Assembly: GCF_000090795.2 (NCBI RefSeq)
Contig: NW_003546594.1
Location: 1-64,000, forward strand
Source of the DNA: Amphimedon queenslandica
Lineage: Eukaryota > Porifera > Demospongiae > Haplosclerida > Niphatidae
Direction of reading: 5' to 3'
Length of the DNA: 64,000 nucleotides
Part shown: positions 37,570-49,354 of the stretch, one piece after another
How the letters are laid out: each line of letters begins with the position of its first letter
Numbering within the stretch: position 1 is the first letter of the stretch
Position numbers and translations under genes: made by a program
Notes under the pieces: model-generated
What the model saw: only the letters and a program-made list of their open reading frames with translations
Database searches by the model: none
What the model was told of the DNA's origin: nothing

Positions 37570-39960
37570 CCTAAAAAATCACTGTACTTAAACATTAACT
37601 GTCTGGACAGCACGTTCAGCAAGGCCATTGGATGATGGGTAATATGGAGACGTTAAGATGTAATTAATGCCATTATGTGATAAGAACTGCTAATTTAGGT
37701 GAAATTAGAGTAATAGATAATGAGTTCGAGAAATAATTTCAGTTGTGACAGAGTCTTTGGTGCGGGAGCACTTTTAATAGCACTGATTTTATCAGGAGAT
37801 GGATGTCATCCCTCTGTATTTATGAAATGACCTGGATATTCTACTGAGGGTATCAAAAATGTGTTTTGATTTCTTAAGTATAACATCAGCTTGCTTAAGA
37901 CAATCCATGACTAGGTCTACCTTCTGTGCATTAACAGCTTTTTATTTTTCCAGTCACTAGGACATCAGCAATATAAACAGCAAATCCTGGTATGTCATTA
38001 AGCAGTAATTTCAAAAACTTTTGAAAAATTGCAGAAATTGCAAATGGTAGTTGCTCATACTGAAATAAACCTCGAGTAGTAGTAATAGTAATGAAATTCT
38101 CTGATTCCAATGACAAGAGTACTTGCTGATAAGCGTGCGTGTTGTAAATCCAGTTAACTGAAAACAATGCCTCCTGACATAGCTGTGACGAGGTCATCAA
38201 CCCTCAGAAGCGGATAATTATCAAGCTTAAAAATAGCATTAATTGTGACACTGTAGTGTCCACAGATCCTGATGTTACCATGAGATTTGACAATTGGAAC
38301 GATAGAAGTGGCCCAATCAAAGAACTCAACAGGTGAAATTACACAAGGTGCTTGCAATCTTTGTAACTCATCTTCTACTTTTGATTTCGTTGCATATGAA
38401 ACGGGTCTGGCCTTGTCGAAACGTGGTAGAATATGAGGGTGAATGTGTATCTCAGCTATACCCCTTGCAATTTAACCAATTTGTCTTCAAGTAGTTGTTG
38501 CTGCTTTTTAAGAAAGCTATGTAAGCCATCTTAAGAGTTTGGTAAAACAAAATTCCAGTCTCGACAAGGTATTGAAGCCAGTTTTGACCAAAAAGAGGTG
38601 CACCATCTCCTTAGATGATTCATATGGCCAGAGAGATCACTTTGGACTTGTATGAGAAAGTCAGAATTGGTTGACCATTAAAGGGCGGAACTTCACCAGT
38701 ATATGTACAAAGTGGGATGTCATTACAATCCTTAATTGTGCCAGACTCCCCTAGTATTGATCAAAGTGTAGATTTACCAATAACTGAGTAAGACACGCCT
38801 GTGTGTAGCTCCATGGTTGCTGGAAGCCCATTTAGTGAAAGAGATACAGTTATTGGTGAGGACCTAGAGGAGACATCAAACAGAGTGTATGTATTAGTGC
38901 CGGAAGAATTAACGTCAGTTGTGTGAGTAAAGTGATGTATTTTATTAGTTTTGGTTCTGAGAAGCACTCTTCTGTTAACTATGTGAAGTTGTTCCTTGTT
39001 TCCCTTTACTTTGACAAACTTTAGCAATGTGACAAACTATGCCACATGATTGGCATTTCTCTTGTATGAATTGACACAAAGGAGCAAGGTGAGAACCTCC
39101 ACAACGATAACATATCGGTTAGTGAGGTAACATATGGGAAGTAGGTTGTCTACACTCAAGATCATGAATAGCATTAGACCTTGACTCATGAAGCTTCATG
39201 TCCTTATTTTGAGTAGAATCCTTCTCAACTAAGGTAGCTATCTCCATAGCACGTTCATAAGGTTATCACTCTCTGTGAGCAGTCCCTTCCTTGTAGACGC
39301 ATGAAATAAGCCACAGACAAATCTCAGTCAAAGAACTATGGGCTGGAATTCAGCAGTGTAGCCACAAGAAATGTTTAGTTTCTTCTAACTCACCACAAAA
39401 TCTGCTATGGTTTTATGTGGTTCCTCGCACCAGCAGTAAAAGCTGTACCACTCTGAAATAACGGAACACTTGGGCTGGATATGAGTTGTAAGAGCCACAA
39501 CTGCCTCATTGAAGGATTTGTTTTCAGGAGTATTATGACTAAGGACATTTCCTAGGATGGTTGTAATGGTTATGACCAAACAAGTTGAGAAAAAGGTACT
39601 TCTGCTCAATGCTATTCGCCAAGAAAAGTTCTTTAATTGTTGTACGTAGTGAGGGAATGTTTCCTGACCCTGGTAAAAGTATCTTGCCAACAGATGCCAT
39701 CACAGTGGAGTGAAAACAAAGTTGCATGTTGAGTGCGGTAAGTAGGTGTAGCTGTAGCACCTACAGAGCCTTGTAAATCAACTTCCTCGTCAGCAATGTT
39801 ATGCCTGGAGCATTTAATTAGCAGTGAGAATGTGACAAAATGTGTTAAATACACTGAATTAATAATATGATTAGCGCAAACGGTTTGCAATCAACCCAAA
39901 CTCAAGTAAAATAAAGAAGAAAAGGAACAAAACTTGAAGGGACCAACTGTGTCATAGGTC
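37570..39960 (-). mobile_element. Ty3/Gypsy LTR retrotransposon, broken fossil
   Basis: Minus-strand parts in order: an LTR/leader-like stretch (about 39800-39960, resembling 25570-25700), gag (about 39385-39800), two CCHC-like knuckles (about 39130-39000), an aspartic protease region (about 38760-38860), reverse transcriptase (about 37931-38360, with RGLFQYEQLPF) and an integrase piece near 37600-37690 (SSNGLAERAVQT). Many breaks; an old fossil. A matching pair of LTRs was not resolved. Confidence 0.75.
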
Positions 39961-40044
39961 AACCCAGTGTAAATTCCATTTTTGCCCTGTCACAGAATCA
40001 GGAATCGTTTACCTTTGTATGTTCCATTGTCGTTACATCAGTAC

Positions 40045-41120
40045 CTACTGTCTCCTCTGTCTCAGTTGTATGATCCTTTAAATCTTAAGCTTAACTATAA
40101 TCAGTTGTTTAACCTGGCTAAAACTTTGTGCCATCAGTTACACCTGACAAGTGTGCTGCTGTAGAGGCCAATAGTAGGGATCAGTCTAAGTCTCGATTGT
40201 GGTTCACTATAAGAACAGGTAGAGCAACTGACACTACATTTTATAAGACAGATGATGCCCTACCTTCCTTATGTCTCAACATGACATGTTGCTCTTCTGA
40301 ATTGTCTCATTTTAAAACTAGTGCAACCGAATGGGATTGCGAACATGAGAAAGTTGCTCGTCAAAAGAATGCTCATCATCGCAGTCCTATGAAAGTTTTA
40401 CAATATGTGATGGTGGCTTCTTTATTCAGCCAGATCACCCATATATTGGTGCTTCACCAGATGGTGTATTGTACTTGTTGTGGTCAAGGAATTTGTGAAA
40501 TAAATGTTTGTCATTCATGTCATTTACTTGTACTGCACTGTATTTTTCAGTGCCCATATTGTCACAGAAATGACAAAATTGCTGAAAGTATACATGACAG
40601 TCTTTTTGTTTGATGAGATCAGAAGAGGGCATGTTTCACTGGAAACGAGATCATATGTATTTTTATCTGGTTAGTTGTATTGCATGTACAGTAATTATGA
40701 TGATTTATTTAGGTCCAATGTCAGTTGTTCTGCACAAAAAATTGCTACTGTGATTTTATTGTTTGGACAACAACAGATATTCACATAGAGAGAATCCACC
40801 AAGAATGTGATTTCATTGCTACATGTGTAGCAAAATCAAAATATTTTTAAAAGGGTAATGTACCAGATTATGTAGGATAATTTTTTTACGGGCACCTAAA
40901 CCAATTTTGACTGATGACTCTCGAACATCCTCTCAGACAACAACTGATAACTTATACTCTTATTGCCAACAACCAGAAAGTGGTGAATGGTGGGTTGTAA
41001 CAACAGTGCTGGTCCATGTGAATGGTTTCACTTCTCCTGTTTGAAGATATCTGTTTCTCCGCAAAGAAAAACGTGGCACTGACTTGACTGCACAAGGATT
41101 CTGCAATTTTAAAGGAAAAT
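40045..41120 (+). pseudogene. YqaJ-type exonuclease with C-terminal PHD finger
   Basis: The N-terminal part QYLLSPLSQLYDPLN (40045-40085) leads, with a frame change near 40135, into SKSRLWFTIRTGRATDT (40185-40240), FKTSATEWDCEHEKVARQK (40312-40370) and, again in shifted frames, DHPYIGASPDGVL (40434-40470), CTCCGQGICEI (40470-40503) and CPYCHRND. Then come VWTTTDIHIERIHQECDF (40760-40815) and a C-terminal PHD-like zinc finger, YCQQPESGE (40960-40990) with CNNSAGPCEWFHFSCLKIS (40995-41055). YqaJ nucleases are lambda-exonuclease-fold enzymes that digest DNA ends. In ISL2EU transposons they accompany the transposase. The usual EIK of the active site reads EIN here. Several frame changes show the copy is dead. 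Confidence 0.8.
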
Positions 41121-41410
41121 GGTTCTAAAAACATTAGTAAAATGTAATCTAATTGTCATTGTTTAGCCTATTGTAACATGTTATAATAATTTTACAATAT
41201 CAATGAACGAGAAACTTAATAAGTATTTGTAACAGAATCGCACTAATTAGTCAATGCACAAGCAACTTCGTATAACATTGGTTTGTTGCCATTTTTACTT
41301 TGGACATAGTCAAGTGGTGGAGTTTCCACGAGAATCGTGTACTTCTCACATAAAGTCCTATGACAAGTTCAACATGTATTCAAACATTTGCAATACGTCT
41401 TGTTTGTTCG

Positions 41411-42445
41411 ACCATGTCCAGAAATCAGTGGACAAGGATTAGTATACAGAAAAATTTTTCCCTTATTATTAAATTGATTTATACAGGACAGTAAGGGACT
41501 TATCCCACATCTCTGCTTACAGGAAAAACTATCAGAATCAAAGTATATGTAGCTATTCATGAACATTATACTAGTGTTCTTGTAATGTTTTCATGAACAT
41601 TGGAATCTTTGTGGGAAACATTTTCCGTTTGAATGAGGGGTAGTCAGATTCAGACGTCACCACTTTTCCATTCATTTTACATGCAAAACTTATCTCAAAA
41701 AATTTTAATTTTTTGGATAGTTGTAACAAAAATTTATATAAAGTTTTGACTAAATGTTAGCATAATTTGTGATAGTAAAATTTTTTTGAAGCCCAATGGT
41801 ACAAGAATGGAGAACTTAAACATTGCCTGGAGCATTCGTCCAGTTTTTATAGGGTAGTCAAAGGTAAAAATTGCAATTATGCCATTAATTTGTAATGGCT
41901 TCCGTTTCAACATAAGTGCCTTTGTTCTCTTTAGAATATTCTTGCTACTTGCTTGATAAGCTCTGTAGCCAATGATAACAGCCTGTTAGGTTTATACTGA
42001 AAAGGAAGAGATTTTTTCTTGGCCTTAAGTTAAAAGTAAAGCTGGCTGTTTCAGCAGCCTAGTTTAACTCAGTACACTTGGCTTTCCACCACCATCCACA
42101 ATTGCTGCGACAAGCATTTTAGTGCCTTAGATAATACTATATTGATCAAGTAAGTGTCTTACATCTTCTCCAAGCAAAAAATACCATGGAAATCCTTTAA
42201 AAGCAATAAGACAACTTCCATATGTAGTCTGATGTAGCAGTGTCACTCTTGCCGACTAGACAAATTTTAAAGAAATATGACCTCTTTCTTGGTCCGTAAG
42301 ACTTGTAGAAAGCCTTCATAGTCGAATAAAGTCCCAGCTTTACATAATATTGAAGTTACATTGCTTTGAACAGAGGCCTTACATCTCCATTTTTCTCCAC
42401 CATTACTCGTTACCATGGTAATTTTTAATCAGTTCAATGAATGTC
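41411..42445. repeat. Dispersed repeat, long copy (partner at 8388-8745)
   Basis: The two ends (41411-41640 and 42290-42445) match the short copy at 8388-8745. The 650 bases in the middle are unique in this window and carry no recognised frame. It overlaps the 3' side of the ISL2EU transposase gene. Confidence 0.5.
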
Positions 42446-43745
42446 ATTTAATTTTCATGACTGGAAGCTCCATTTTAATTTCCGGACATGCATTGATACC
42501 AGAAAGTTGCTTCTTTGCCCTTGTGATGGCTGGAATAGTAACAGTAACAGCCCAAACTGCTACAGATTCAGCATTGTCCAAACTGCTAGCTGCCAATATG
42601 ACATGTCTGTGTTGTTTAACAAACCAGTTTTCTGTAAAATGTTTGTCACTCACTCTCGTCCCCATCCTTCAGAAATAAAATGTATTGTACCTTGTGTTGT
42701 AACACCAACAAGATATTTTACCATTTTGAGGTGCTTGTAAGTGGAAAAAATTTGGGCTTTTGCAAGTCGGTTGCATTACCTTTCGATAAAAATATCTAAG
42801 CAATGAATAATGACAGTAGTCCTGTGACAGTGTTCACAGAAACACATCGGCATTGTGGCCAACAAAATGTCACGTTCTGGCCATAAATTAAGAGGTTTGA
42901 GCTTAATAAAAAGGACATTAAGGCTATCGTACACAGGGAAACACTGTTGCATGCAACTTCGTGGTTACTTTGATCTTGATGCCTCAAGTTGAGCAGTAGT
43001 CAACATGAGGCTACAAAGATCAAAGTAACCACAAAGTTGCATGCAACAATGTTGCCCCATCTATGATGGGCTTCAATTTCATGATGGAACAGTCTTGAGA
43101 CGGTACTGGTATAAAACAATAATCGATACCCTAGATTTTGTAATCAGAAATTATGTCACATACGCATTAGTGTTAACAAAAGTTGCTGGAATGTGGTTAG
43201 CAATGATCTCTGAAACAAGTCAGAACAAACAAAATAATACACCCCTTCAAAAATCTCCCAATTTGGCAAACAAGTGTCATAGAGTATTTTACTCTCATTG
43301 TCCTTATATGATATCTGTGTTCTGTCTGAACTTCTTTATCAACTGGTTTTTGTTTATCCACTTAATTAACTCCATCAACATCATCATTACTTATCTCTAC
43401 ATCATCCTGCAGGTTTTTTTCAACTCTATTCATTGCTTTCATAGACTCTCTGCCTTTTACTTTCTCTTATAAAGGCTCTAGTATATCGTGCATACTAGGA
43501 CAACCACTGATAAAATGGTCTGAAGATACTCAAGTATACTGATAGTTGCTAGTCTTGATATGTGACCTATTTATGGCAGCAAGCCATTTTCCTTGCTTTC
43601 TAGATGTTAAAGATTCTGTCTCAGGTCGTTGGTGTTTGATTATCCCTGGGAAAAAGTATAAAGACTTGATCCTGTCTTCGTTTATACGGTTTGAGCAACC
43701 TAGAACAGCACAGAAAATCACCAAGCAATACTTCAAGATGGCCAC
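42420..43745 (-). pseudogene. THAP + HTH + DDE transposase of the ISL2EU element
   Basis: Starts MAILKYCLVIFCAVLGCSNR (43745) with the first Cys pair of a THAP zinc finger, then SLYFFPGIIKHQ, KQGKWLAAINR and SSDHFISGCPS (43520-43490; the usual Cys of C-S-D-H-F reads Ser). A helix-turn-helix follows (LLLTLMRM...LGYRLLFYTSTVSRLF, 43185-43085). The nuclease part resumes after a hairpin insertion: LNLWPERDILLATMP and HRTTVIIHCLDIFIER (42900-42790), [14 protein letters not shown] (about 42710-42665), [10 protein letters not shown] (42655), VTIPAITRAKKQLSG (42545-42500). The first catalytic Asp, normally in I-I-D-C, reads His. At least two stops in the HTH and several frame changes. The third catalytic residue region was not found. 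Confidence 0.8.
42935..43056. mobile_element. Near-palindromic hairpin insertion in the transposase gene
   Basis: Arms of about 48 bases: GTTGCATGCAACTTCGTGGT pairs with ACCACAAAGTTGCATGCAAC, continuing into TTACTTTGATC/GATCAAAGTAA. The spacer is about 25 bases. It separates the HTH part from the nuclease part of the transposase, so it is a later insertion of a tiny foldback element. Confidence 0.75.
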
Positions 43746-43829
43746 CGTATCAAATTCTCACACCCAACCACACCTCTCTGCAAAGGGTCTATCAAGTTAG
43801 CAGTTTTTGAAAAATAACATTGAAACTTT

Positions 43830-45015
43830 CTAATAGTGACTGCTCGGCATTTTTGGCATTAAAAATTGTTGTTGCATGATTGTGGCATTGTTATGTAGGT
43901 TTCTTCTGCTCTGTTTATTAAACCCTCTCAGCTCTTCTTTCCTTTCTCTAAAGCCTCATTGTTGAACTTTAAGTAAAATCTATTTTTTGTCAATTTATAT
44001 CCTTATCCGTCTTATACTAGTCAGCAAAAGCCAACAATGTTGCTGTGTAGTCTGAAGTACGAACATCTCTCTCATGATAAAAGGAATCATGCAAAAGTAT
44101 ACTTTAAATGATAGATTGCAAGATTTTATTTAATTTTAAGTTTCAAACTTGCTTTAAATTTTTCATTCTGAGATATGATTGTTCTGTGAGACATGGTTGC
44201 TGATTTTGTGAGCATATGTTTGCTCAAATTTTCAGCCTCTTCTAAGCTACTACTTTAGAAGCTGTATCCACTTCAGATATGCATATAGCATGAAATCATT
44301 AGAACATGTTAAAAGGTGTGAAACTGCCATTGGGCCTAGAAAGATTGATGCCTCGCATGATTAAGGGCCAAATAGAACCATGATGCAAACTAGGTGGTGC
44401 ATAATATCATTTAGCCACACCTTTCATATAACCTGTGTCTCTTGTATTAATTGTCCTTGTCTTGCTATAGGTCTTCATTTTTCCTCTACTGAGTTAGTGC
44501 CAGCATGCTATATCCTGTGATGTTCTCTTACTTCTCTTATGACAATATATATTGACTGTATAAGATAGTTCCTAAGTATTTAGAACTGGCAGATCTTACT
44601 CAGTGACTTCAGTAAAACTACTATTTTAACTGTGCATTGAATTACATTATGTTGTTAGGGATTTCGTTTCATTAATCAAAGTTGTTAAAGTGGTCTTCTT
44701 TTGGTCTGGTGAGCTTTGGTATACTGTTACAGTCATTCATACCTTTGGTACAATAATTATTTCATATTATATACTTTACATTATTACTATAGTTATTTTC
44801 TACAGATATAACATGTTGCTGTGGTGTGTCTTGTCCTTTTAACTAGAAAATTCTTATTGAGTGAAGAACAGTAAGTGATCAATTTTATTTGCCATGATAA
44901 GTATTGTGCTACAGAAAGCTGCTATACACTGCCTTATGGGCTCTTTTCATGTTAATTGTACTACTGAGGCTTTTTTGTACATACAAAACATTGCATTTCT
45001 ATAACTTTTGATTTT
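43830..45015. other. No recognisable feature
   Basis: AT-rich, no frame or repeat of note. Confidence 0.45.
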
Positions 45016-45029
45016 GCATGCATTTGTTT

Positions 45030-45240
45030 GACTTGTTCAACTTTATTTCTGTTTGGGAGGAGATATTGAGGTTAATTCCTGGGCCCGTCAACAAAAAATG
45101 TGCCCTATGTTTACAACTGAATGACATACCTAAATTAAATGGTGACCACTGTGGTCACTGTTTCAAGATTAATAGAAAAGTTAGCATTCCTTTTAATTTA
45201 ACAAAAAATTCACTCAGTGTTTTCAAGAATTTGCAATGAA
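45030..45240 (+). pseudogene. LINE N-terminal fragment with a 2A-like peptide
   Basis: The frame gives LVQLYFCLGGDIEVN (45030-45080) and, one base later in another frame, PGPVNKKCALCLQ (from 45081). Together they spell the 2A-like ribosome-skipping signature G-D-I-E-x-N-P-G-P followed by the first cysteines of a zinc-finger-like segment (CALC...HCGHC). This arrangement is known at the start of some CR1-type LINE open frames in sea urchin and sponge genomes and, more rarely, in host NLR genes. A single extra T between the halves breaks the frame. No reverse transcriptase follows before the Copia element. Confidence 0.5.
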
Positions 45241-45689
45241 TAAACTATTTTGTGATAATTGTGGTCAAAATTTTAAAAATAAAAAAAGTATAAAACCTTT
45301 AAATGTTAAAGAAACAAAGAAAGCCATGAAACATCAAGGAAAAAGCGAATGCATAACATTAGGTCTGATAGATTTGATCAGCTACTTGTTATAGCAATAA
45401 CTATCCAAATTATTAATCGATAACAGAAAGACTATAATAATCAAAGACCCAAAAACAGTGGCCGCACTGAGCCTATTTATAGTTGTGTGAACATGTGCAA
45501 GAATGTTCTAAACATGTGTAAGAGTGTTCTGTACATGTACTGGAATATTCTAAACAACTGAGTACTAGAATGTTCTAATAAAGTCTATGAATGTTTCAGA
45601 AGTTACTAAACAAAGTCCTAAGATGAAAGAGAGAGAGATGTGACGTGTGTGTGTGCATAGATAGATTAAGGAAGTGTGAGGTTAAAGTG

Positions 45690-47210
45690 TCTTTCTCAAC
45701 ACTCCTTCTCTTTTGATATCAGACTTTAATTCTTCAACACCAGCCATCTTCCTTAACTTAGAGAATCGATCAGAGTATAGTCCTTTGGTCATCATATCTT
45801 CTGCCATTTCTTCATTGTCCAGTCCTGGTCTTTGTGTATACCCACATGCTACAAGTCTGGCTTTGTAGCATTTGTCTGTACCATTTTCTCCTCGTTTATG
45901 TTTAAATACTGACTTGCAATTAATGATTTTCTTGTCTTTGGGAGGAGCTATCAGATTTCATACTTTGTTCTTATGAAGCGACTCAATTTCTGTTTGCATA
46001 GCTTCCTCCCACATCTCCTTTTCGGACAAAGGGATAGCATCTTTAAGTGACTGCGGCTCATCAGAGCTTTCCACTGAATTAACCCACACACCATAATAGT
46101 CAGGAAGTCTTGTTCTACGAGTCGATCGTCTTACAATTGGCTCTTGTCTCTCTCCTTCGTTGTCTTCAGTCTCTTTTTCTGATTCGTCACTCACAGGATC
46201 AGGATCCAATTCAATGTCTGCGATTATCTTCTGATCATCATTGGTGGACGACTCAATAACAATTGTTTCTTCAATCCCACACTCTAATTCATTGAACTTG
46301 ACATCACGACTAAAAACAATTCTTTTGCGTTCCATGTCATACAGCTGATATCCCTTCTGGTTGCTTGAGTAACCTAGAAAAATACATTTTCTTGATTTAT
46401 CATCTAACTTACGTCTCTCATCTTTCGGGATGAATGAAAAAGCCAGTGCAACCAAATATTCTCAAGTGATCGACTTTTGGGCNNNNNNNNNNAGACACTG
46501 CCTTTGCTTTATGAGCAGTCTTCTGTTCTGGAGCAGTCGAATGAGCCGTACTTCTTTAATCATCGTGGTGATGCTTGCCTCTTGGACAGTCTCTGAATAA
46601 ATGCCCAGGTTGTTTAGAGTTAAGACACTTCAGGGTCTTGCGTTTGGTCCTTTGAGATCCTCCAACCAGTGCTGTTGATCGGCTGTCCTCTGGCAATGCA
46701 CCTTTCCTCTTTTGCTCCTCCTGGATCAAGGCTTGCTGTACAAATCTTAAGGTCAAGTCATCCCCTCTAGCCTCTAGTGCAGTCACTAGTGTTCAATAGC
46801 TCTTAGGAAGACTTCCTAGTAACGTAACAACCTGATCCTCAGTAAAAATAGGAGCACCAATTGCTGCCGTCAGTCCATGATCTCTTTCATCCGCTTATGA
46901 TGAGCTTTCTTGATGTGCCTTCTTAATTTTGGCTCAAAAATACAGCTTCTTCAAGAACAGCTTATTTCCGAGCGTGTCTCTATCGAAATGACTTCTTAAG
47001 CCGTCCCAAGCTGCCTGTGGATCTTCAGTAGAAGTGATCAGGTATAACCCAGATGCACCAACTGCCATAGCAATATAAGAGAAAGCTTTGAACGACCTTG
47101 TGGCGTAAGCAGCTTGTGCTTTACCATCAGCATCATCAGCTAGGACATCTATTCCGTCAACGATCCCCCACAGTCCCTTCAGTAGCAACATATGCTGCAT
47201 ATGGAACTTT
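45690..47210 (-). mobile_element. Second Ty1/Copia element, broken fossil with an assembly gap
   Basis: Minus-strand parts: gag (47200-46934), a CCHC-type knuckle region (CLNSKQPGHLFRDC, near 46590), an integrase C-terminal part with KLDDKSRKCIFLGYSSN (about 46400), an acidic linker (46250-46100), a piece of reverse transcriptase (about 45960-45830) and the RNase H tail (about 45800-45720). Ten N lie within it. Broken, and not all parts are recognised; matching LTRs were not resolved. Not the same copy as the Copia at 13-18 kb: its gag and linker differ clearly. Confidence 0.75.
46483..46492. other. Assembly gap (10 N)
   Basis: Ten consecutive N bases. Fixed-length gaps like this usually mark an unsized join, so distances across it should not be trusted. 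Confidence 0.98.
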
Positions 47211-47790
47211 CAAGTACTCCAGTTAGTACCATCAAGTTTATTTATGGTCCACTTCTATTTGGTCATAGTTGAACTGTTTGTCTAGACTTCGTAAAGAATG
47301 TTCAGAACTGACTAGCTACTTGATCCACTGATTTAACTCATAACCTGTTGTAAAACAGTGGCTTTGCAGAGTGCAAGCTTGCTCACTCAAAAGCAAATAG
47401 CTTCATTGTAGATCACAGAAGAAAAGGATTAACTAACAACTGACTAACTGACAATAGAACAAAAGACTGACAAAAGGTCACACATCATATAGCAACTAAA
47501 ATTTACATAACAAAACCACAAGAGACTAATAATAACCATCCTAGAACAACTACAAAAAGAATACTAGAACATAAAAGTAATCAAGATGGTACACATAAAC
47601 ACACATCAATGCTATGACAAATCATTAACACAATATTAATTACAATAATAATATCTTCTAGATGGCTGAGGTTGATGAAACAACCTGTAACAACAATAAA
47701 GAATTATAGTTTTGGCACTGATTTAACTAGATATATTACAGTTCCCTACCAAAAATAACTTATTGCTGAGCAGGACAATGCTGAGTGTGA

Positions 47791-47985
47791 TTAGCCATTA
47801 TCACACTCAGTGTGCCCTTGGCCTACTTGAACAACTTTCCTCTCTACAAGTCCTTCAACCTCAAAGACATTGTCTTCACCAAGCATCACACTATCATTTA
47901 CATCTTCAGGCTCACAATTTATTTCTCCATTCAGTTCTCTGTAAAAGCCATCACCTTTCTCATTTGTCCTTCTGGTGCTGGCCAT
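47791..47985 (-). CDS. Possible first exon, chromodomain-like start
   Basis: Minus-strand frame starting MASTRRTNEKGDGFYRELNG, acidic, then EDNVFEVEGLVERKVVQ, which resembles the first strand of a chromodomain (F-x-V-E-x-I). A plausible donor (CAA|GTAGGC) falls right after VVQ at 47827. The Copia element lies directly downstream, where further exons would be expected, so it may have interrupted the gene. A 10-bp inverted repeat (CTGAGTGTGA/TCACACTCAG, 47781-47810) sits just past the donor. Uncertain. Confidence 0.3.
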   Translation of the reverse strand: MASTRRTNEKGDGFYRELNGEINCEPEDVNDSVMLGEDNVFEVEGLVERKVVQVGQGHTECDNG

Positions 47986-48389
47986 TATTGTGTACTGGTT
48001 ACCAAAGCAACATTAATTTTAATCAATGAATATCATTAAATTTGTTATGAATATAATTATTTGTCATGAATATCATTAAAATTGTTATGACTGCTGTGTG
48101 CATTATTATTTCTTGACATGCTCTATTGTTTGATTTTGTAATTACTGTTCATTATTGCTGCTTTATATTTTAGATAGAATTTGTAAGCTACATTATTGCT
48201 AAAGGGTGACTTGTCGAACAATGGTTTGGAACCGTACAAATTCTTTAAGTGTCCCTTTGTGCCATGACAAGATGCACTTGTCATTTTGGTTGCTATTTTC
48301 ATATACTAACAACTATATGTAGCTGCTATCCGAACATTGCAAACTACTGCCCACGCATATAATTAAGTAATTGTTAACCCTGTCCACCA

Positions 48390-48960
48390 AAGGGTTAAAA
48401 ACTCTATTATTCAAAACTGCTGTACTCTATATCCTCTACTTAGAAGAGTAAACCTTTCATTTGAGCGTTACCACATGTAGAGTAGTCCTGATGAATGCTC
48501 CAGAAAATTTCATCCAGCTCTGAATCAGACATACACAAACAAAACAATCTTACAAATAAACCTGTCTGTCATTCTTCCTCTGACAGTGCTCACAGAAATT
48601 CCCATGATTCTAGGTATATGAGGCACACTGAATTGATGCTTCAACATAAATTCCAGATTTTCGTGTGAAATCATGAATATGGGTCAAACAGGAAGTCCTG
48701 TTTGTCCAATACGGGGAATCTGCCTATCTCTCCTTGCCAACAAAGATTCACTGTGCCTGAACATTATAATGAACTAGCGAGATGCTGTTTTTAGATGCTG
48801 TTTTTAATTATATTTGCTCCACGTCTTAGTTCATAAGACAAATCGCTTGAAAATTCCAAAACAATCAGCTCCCTGTAGGCAATTTCTAGAGATAGTTCAA
48901 AAGATTTTAGCATATCCCAAGAAACAAATCTGCCATCTAGAAAATGTGCCAAGTCGTTCA
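48390..48960 (-). pseudogene. HTH + integrase-core transposon protein, N-terminal relic
   Basis: Reading leftward: MNDLAHFLDGRFVSWDMLKS (48960-48905), then in changing frames GRFRIGQTGLPV, ENLEFMLKHQFSVPHIPRIM (48665-48610), GISVSTVRGRMTD (helix-turn-helix, 48607-48570), MSDSELDEIFWSIHQDY (48530-48480) and GYRVQQF (48440-48415). I know this order from multicopy fish and invertebrate proteins in which an HTH is followed by an rve-type integrase core. The core itself was not found. Multiple stops and frame changes. Confidence 0.5.
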
Positions 48961-49016
48961 TAATTCCCATTCAGAATGTTGACACAAACGTCTGCCATTT
49001 TGATTGTGGTGGGTAT

Positions 49017-49354
49017 CAGGGGTGTATCGAGCAGGGGCTGATGGGGGCTTGAGCACCCCCCTCATGGCTGGGCTCAGAAAAAAATTAATCAAATCCTGGA
49101 CTTTTGCATCACTACCAAGACTCTTAACAAAAATATCTACCCCCCTGATCATTATTTTAGCAGTTTCCAGTGCTTTCAGGAGCCATGAGAAGTTGTCAGA
49201 AGTACTAGATGCTTGAAATAATTTTGACCCCACCCGGAATTCACGAAAATGAAGGAAAATGCCGTTTACTGCTGCAAAATGGGTGTGGCCAAATTTGCAG
49301 CACGCTTCACACGCACTCAGCACCTCCCTTATCCCATTTCTGGACACGCCTCTG
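49017..49354. mobile_element. hAT-type MITE, copy 2
   Basis: Starts CAGGGGTGTATCGAGCAG and ends, in reverse complement, CAGAGGCGTGTCCAGAAA. It aligns with copy 1 at 25053-25411. GGGTAT occurs at both flanks, a partial target duplication. Non-coding; the open frames over it (49004-49216, 48958-49347) are incidental. Confidence 0.7.

Larger units (their letters stand above)
39965..43800. mobile_element. ISL2EU-type (PIF/Harbinger-related) DNA transposon relic
   Basis: A YqaJ exonuclease gene on the plus strand (40045-41120) faces a THAP/HTH/DDE transposase on the minus strand (43745-42420). That two-gene content is the hallmark of the ISL2EU/IS4EU group. The space between them (41411-42290) contains a dispersed repeat. 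Terminal repeats were not identified, so the outer limits are approximate. Both genes carry several frame changes or stops. Confidence 0.7.

Noticed and set aside
42415-42740. Plus-strand frames of 87 and 99 residues
   Set aside because: Antisense to the DDE part of the same transposase; no motif on this strand.
43041-43472. 143-residue plus-strand frame
   Set aside because: It is antisense to the THAP/HTH transposase, whose motifs read clearly on the minus strand.
49004-49347. Frames of 70-129 residues on both strands
   Set aside because: They lie over a non-coding hAT-type MITE whose other copy is not open.
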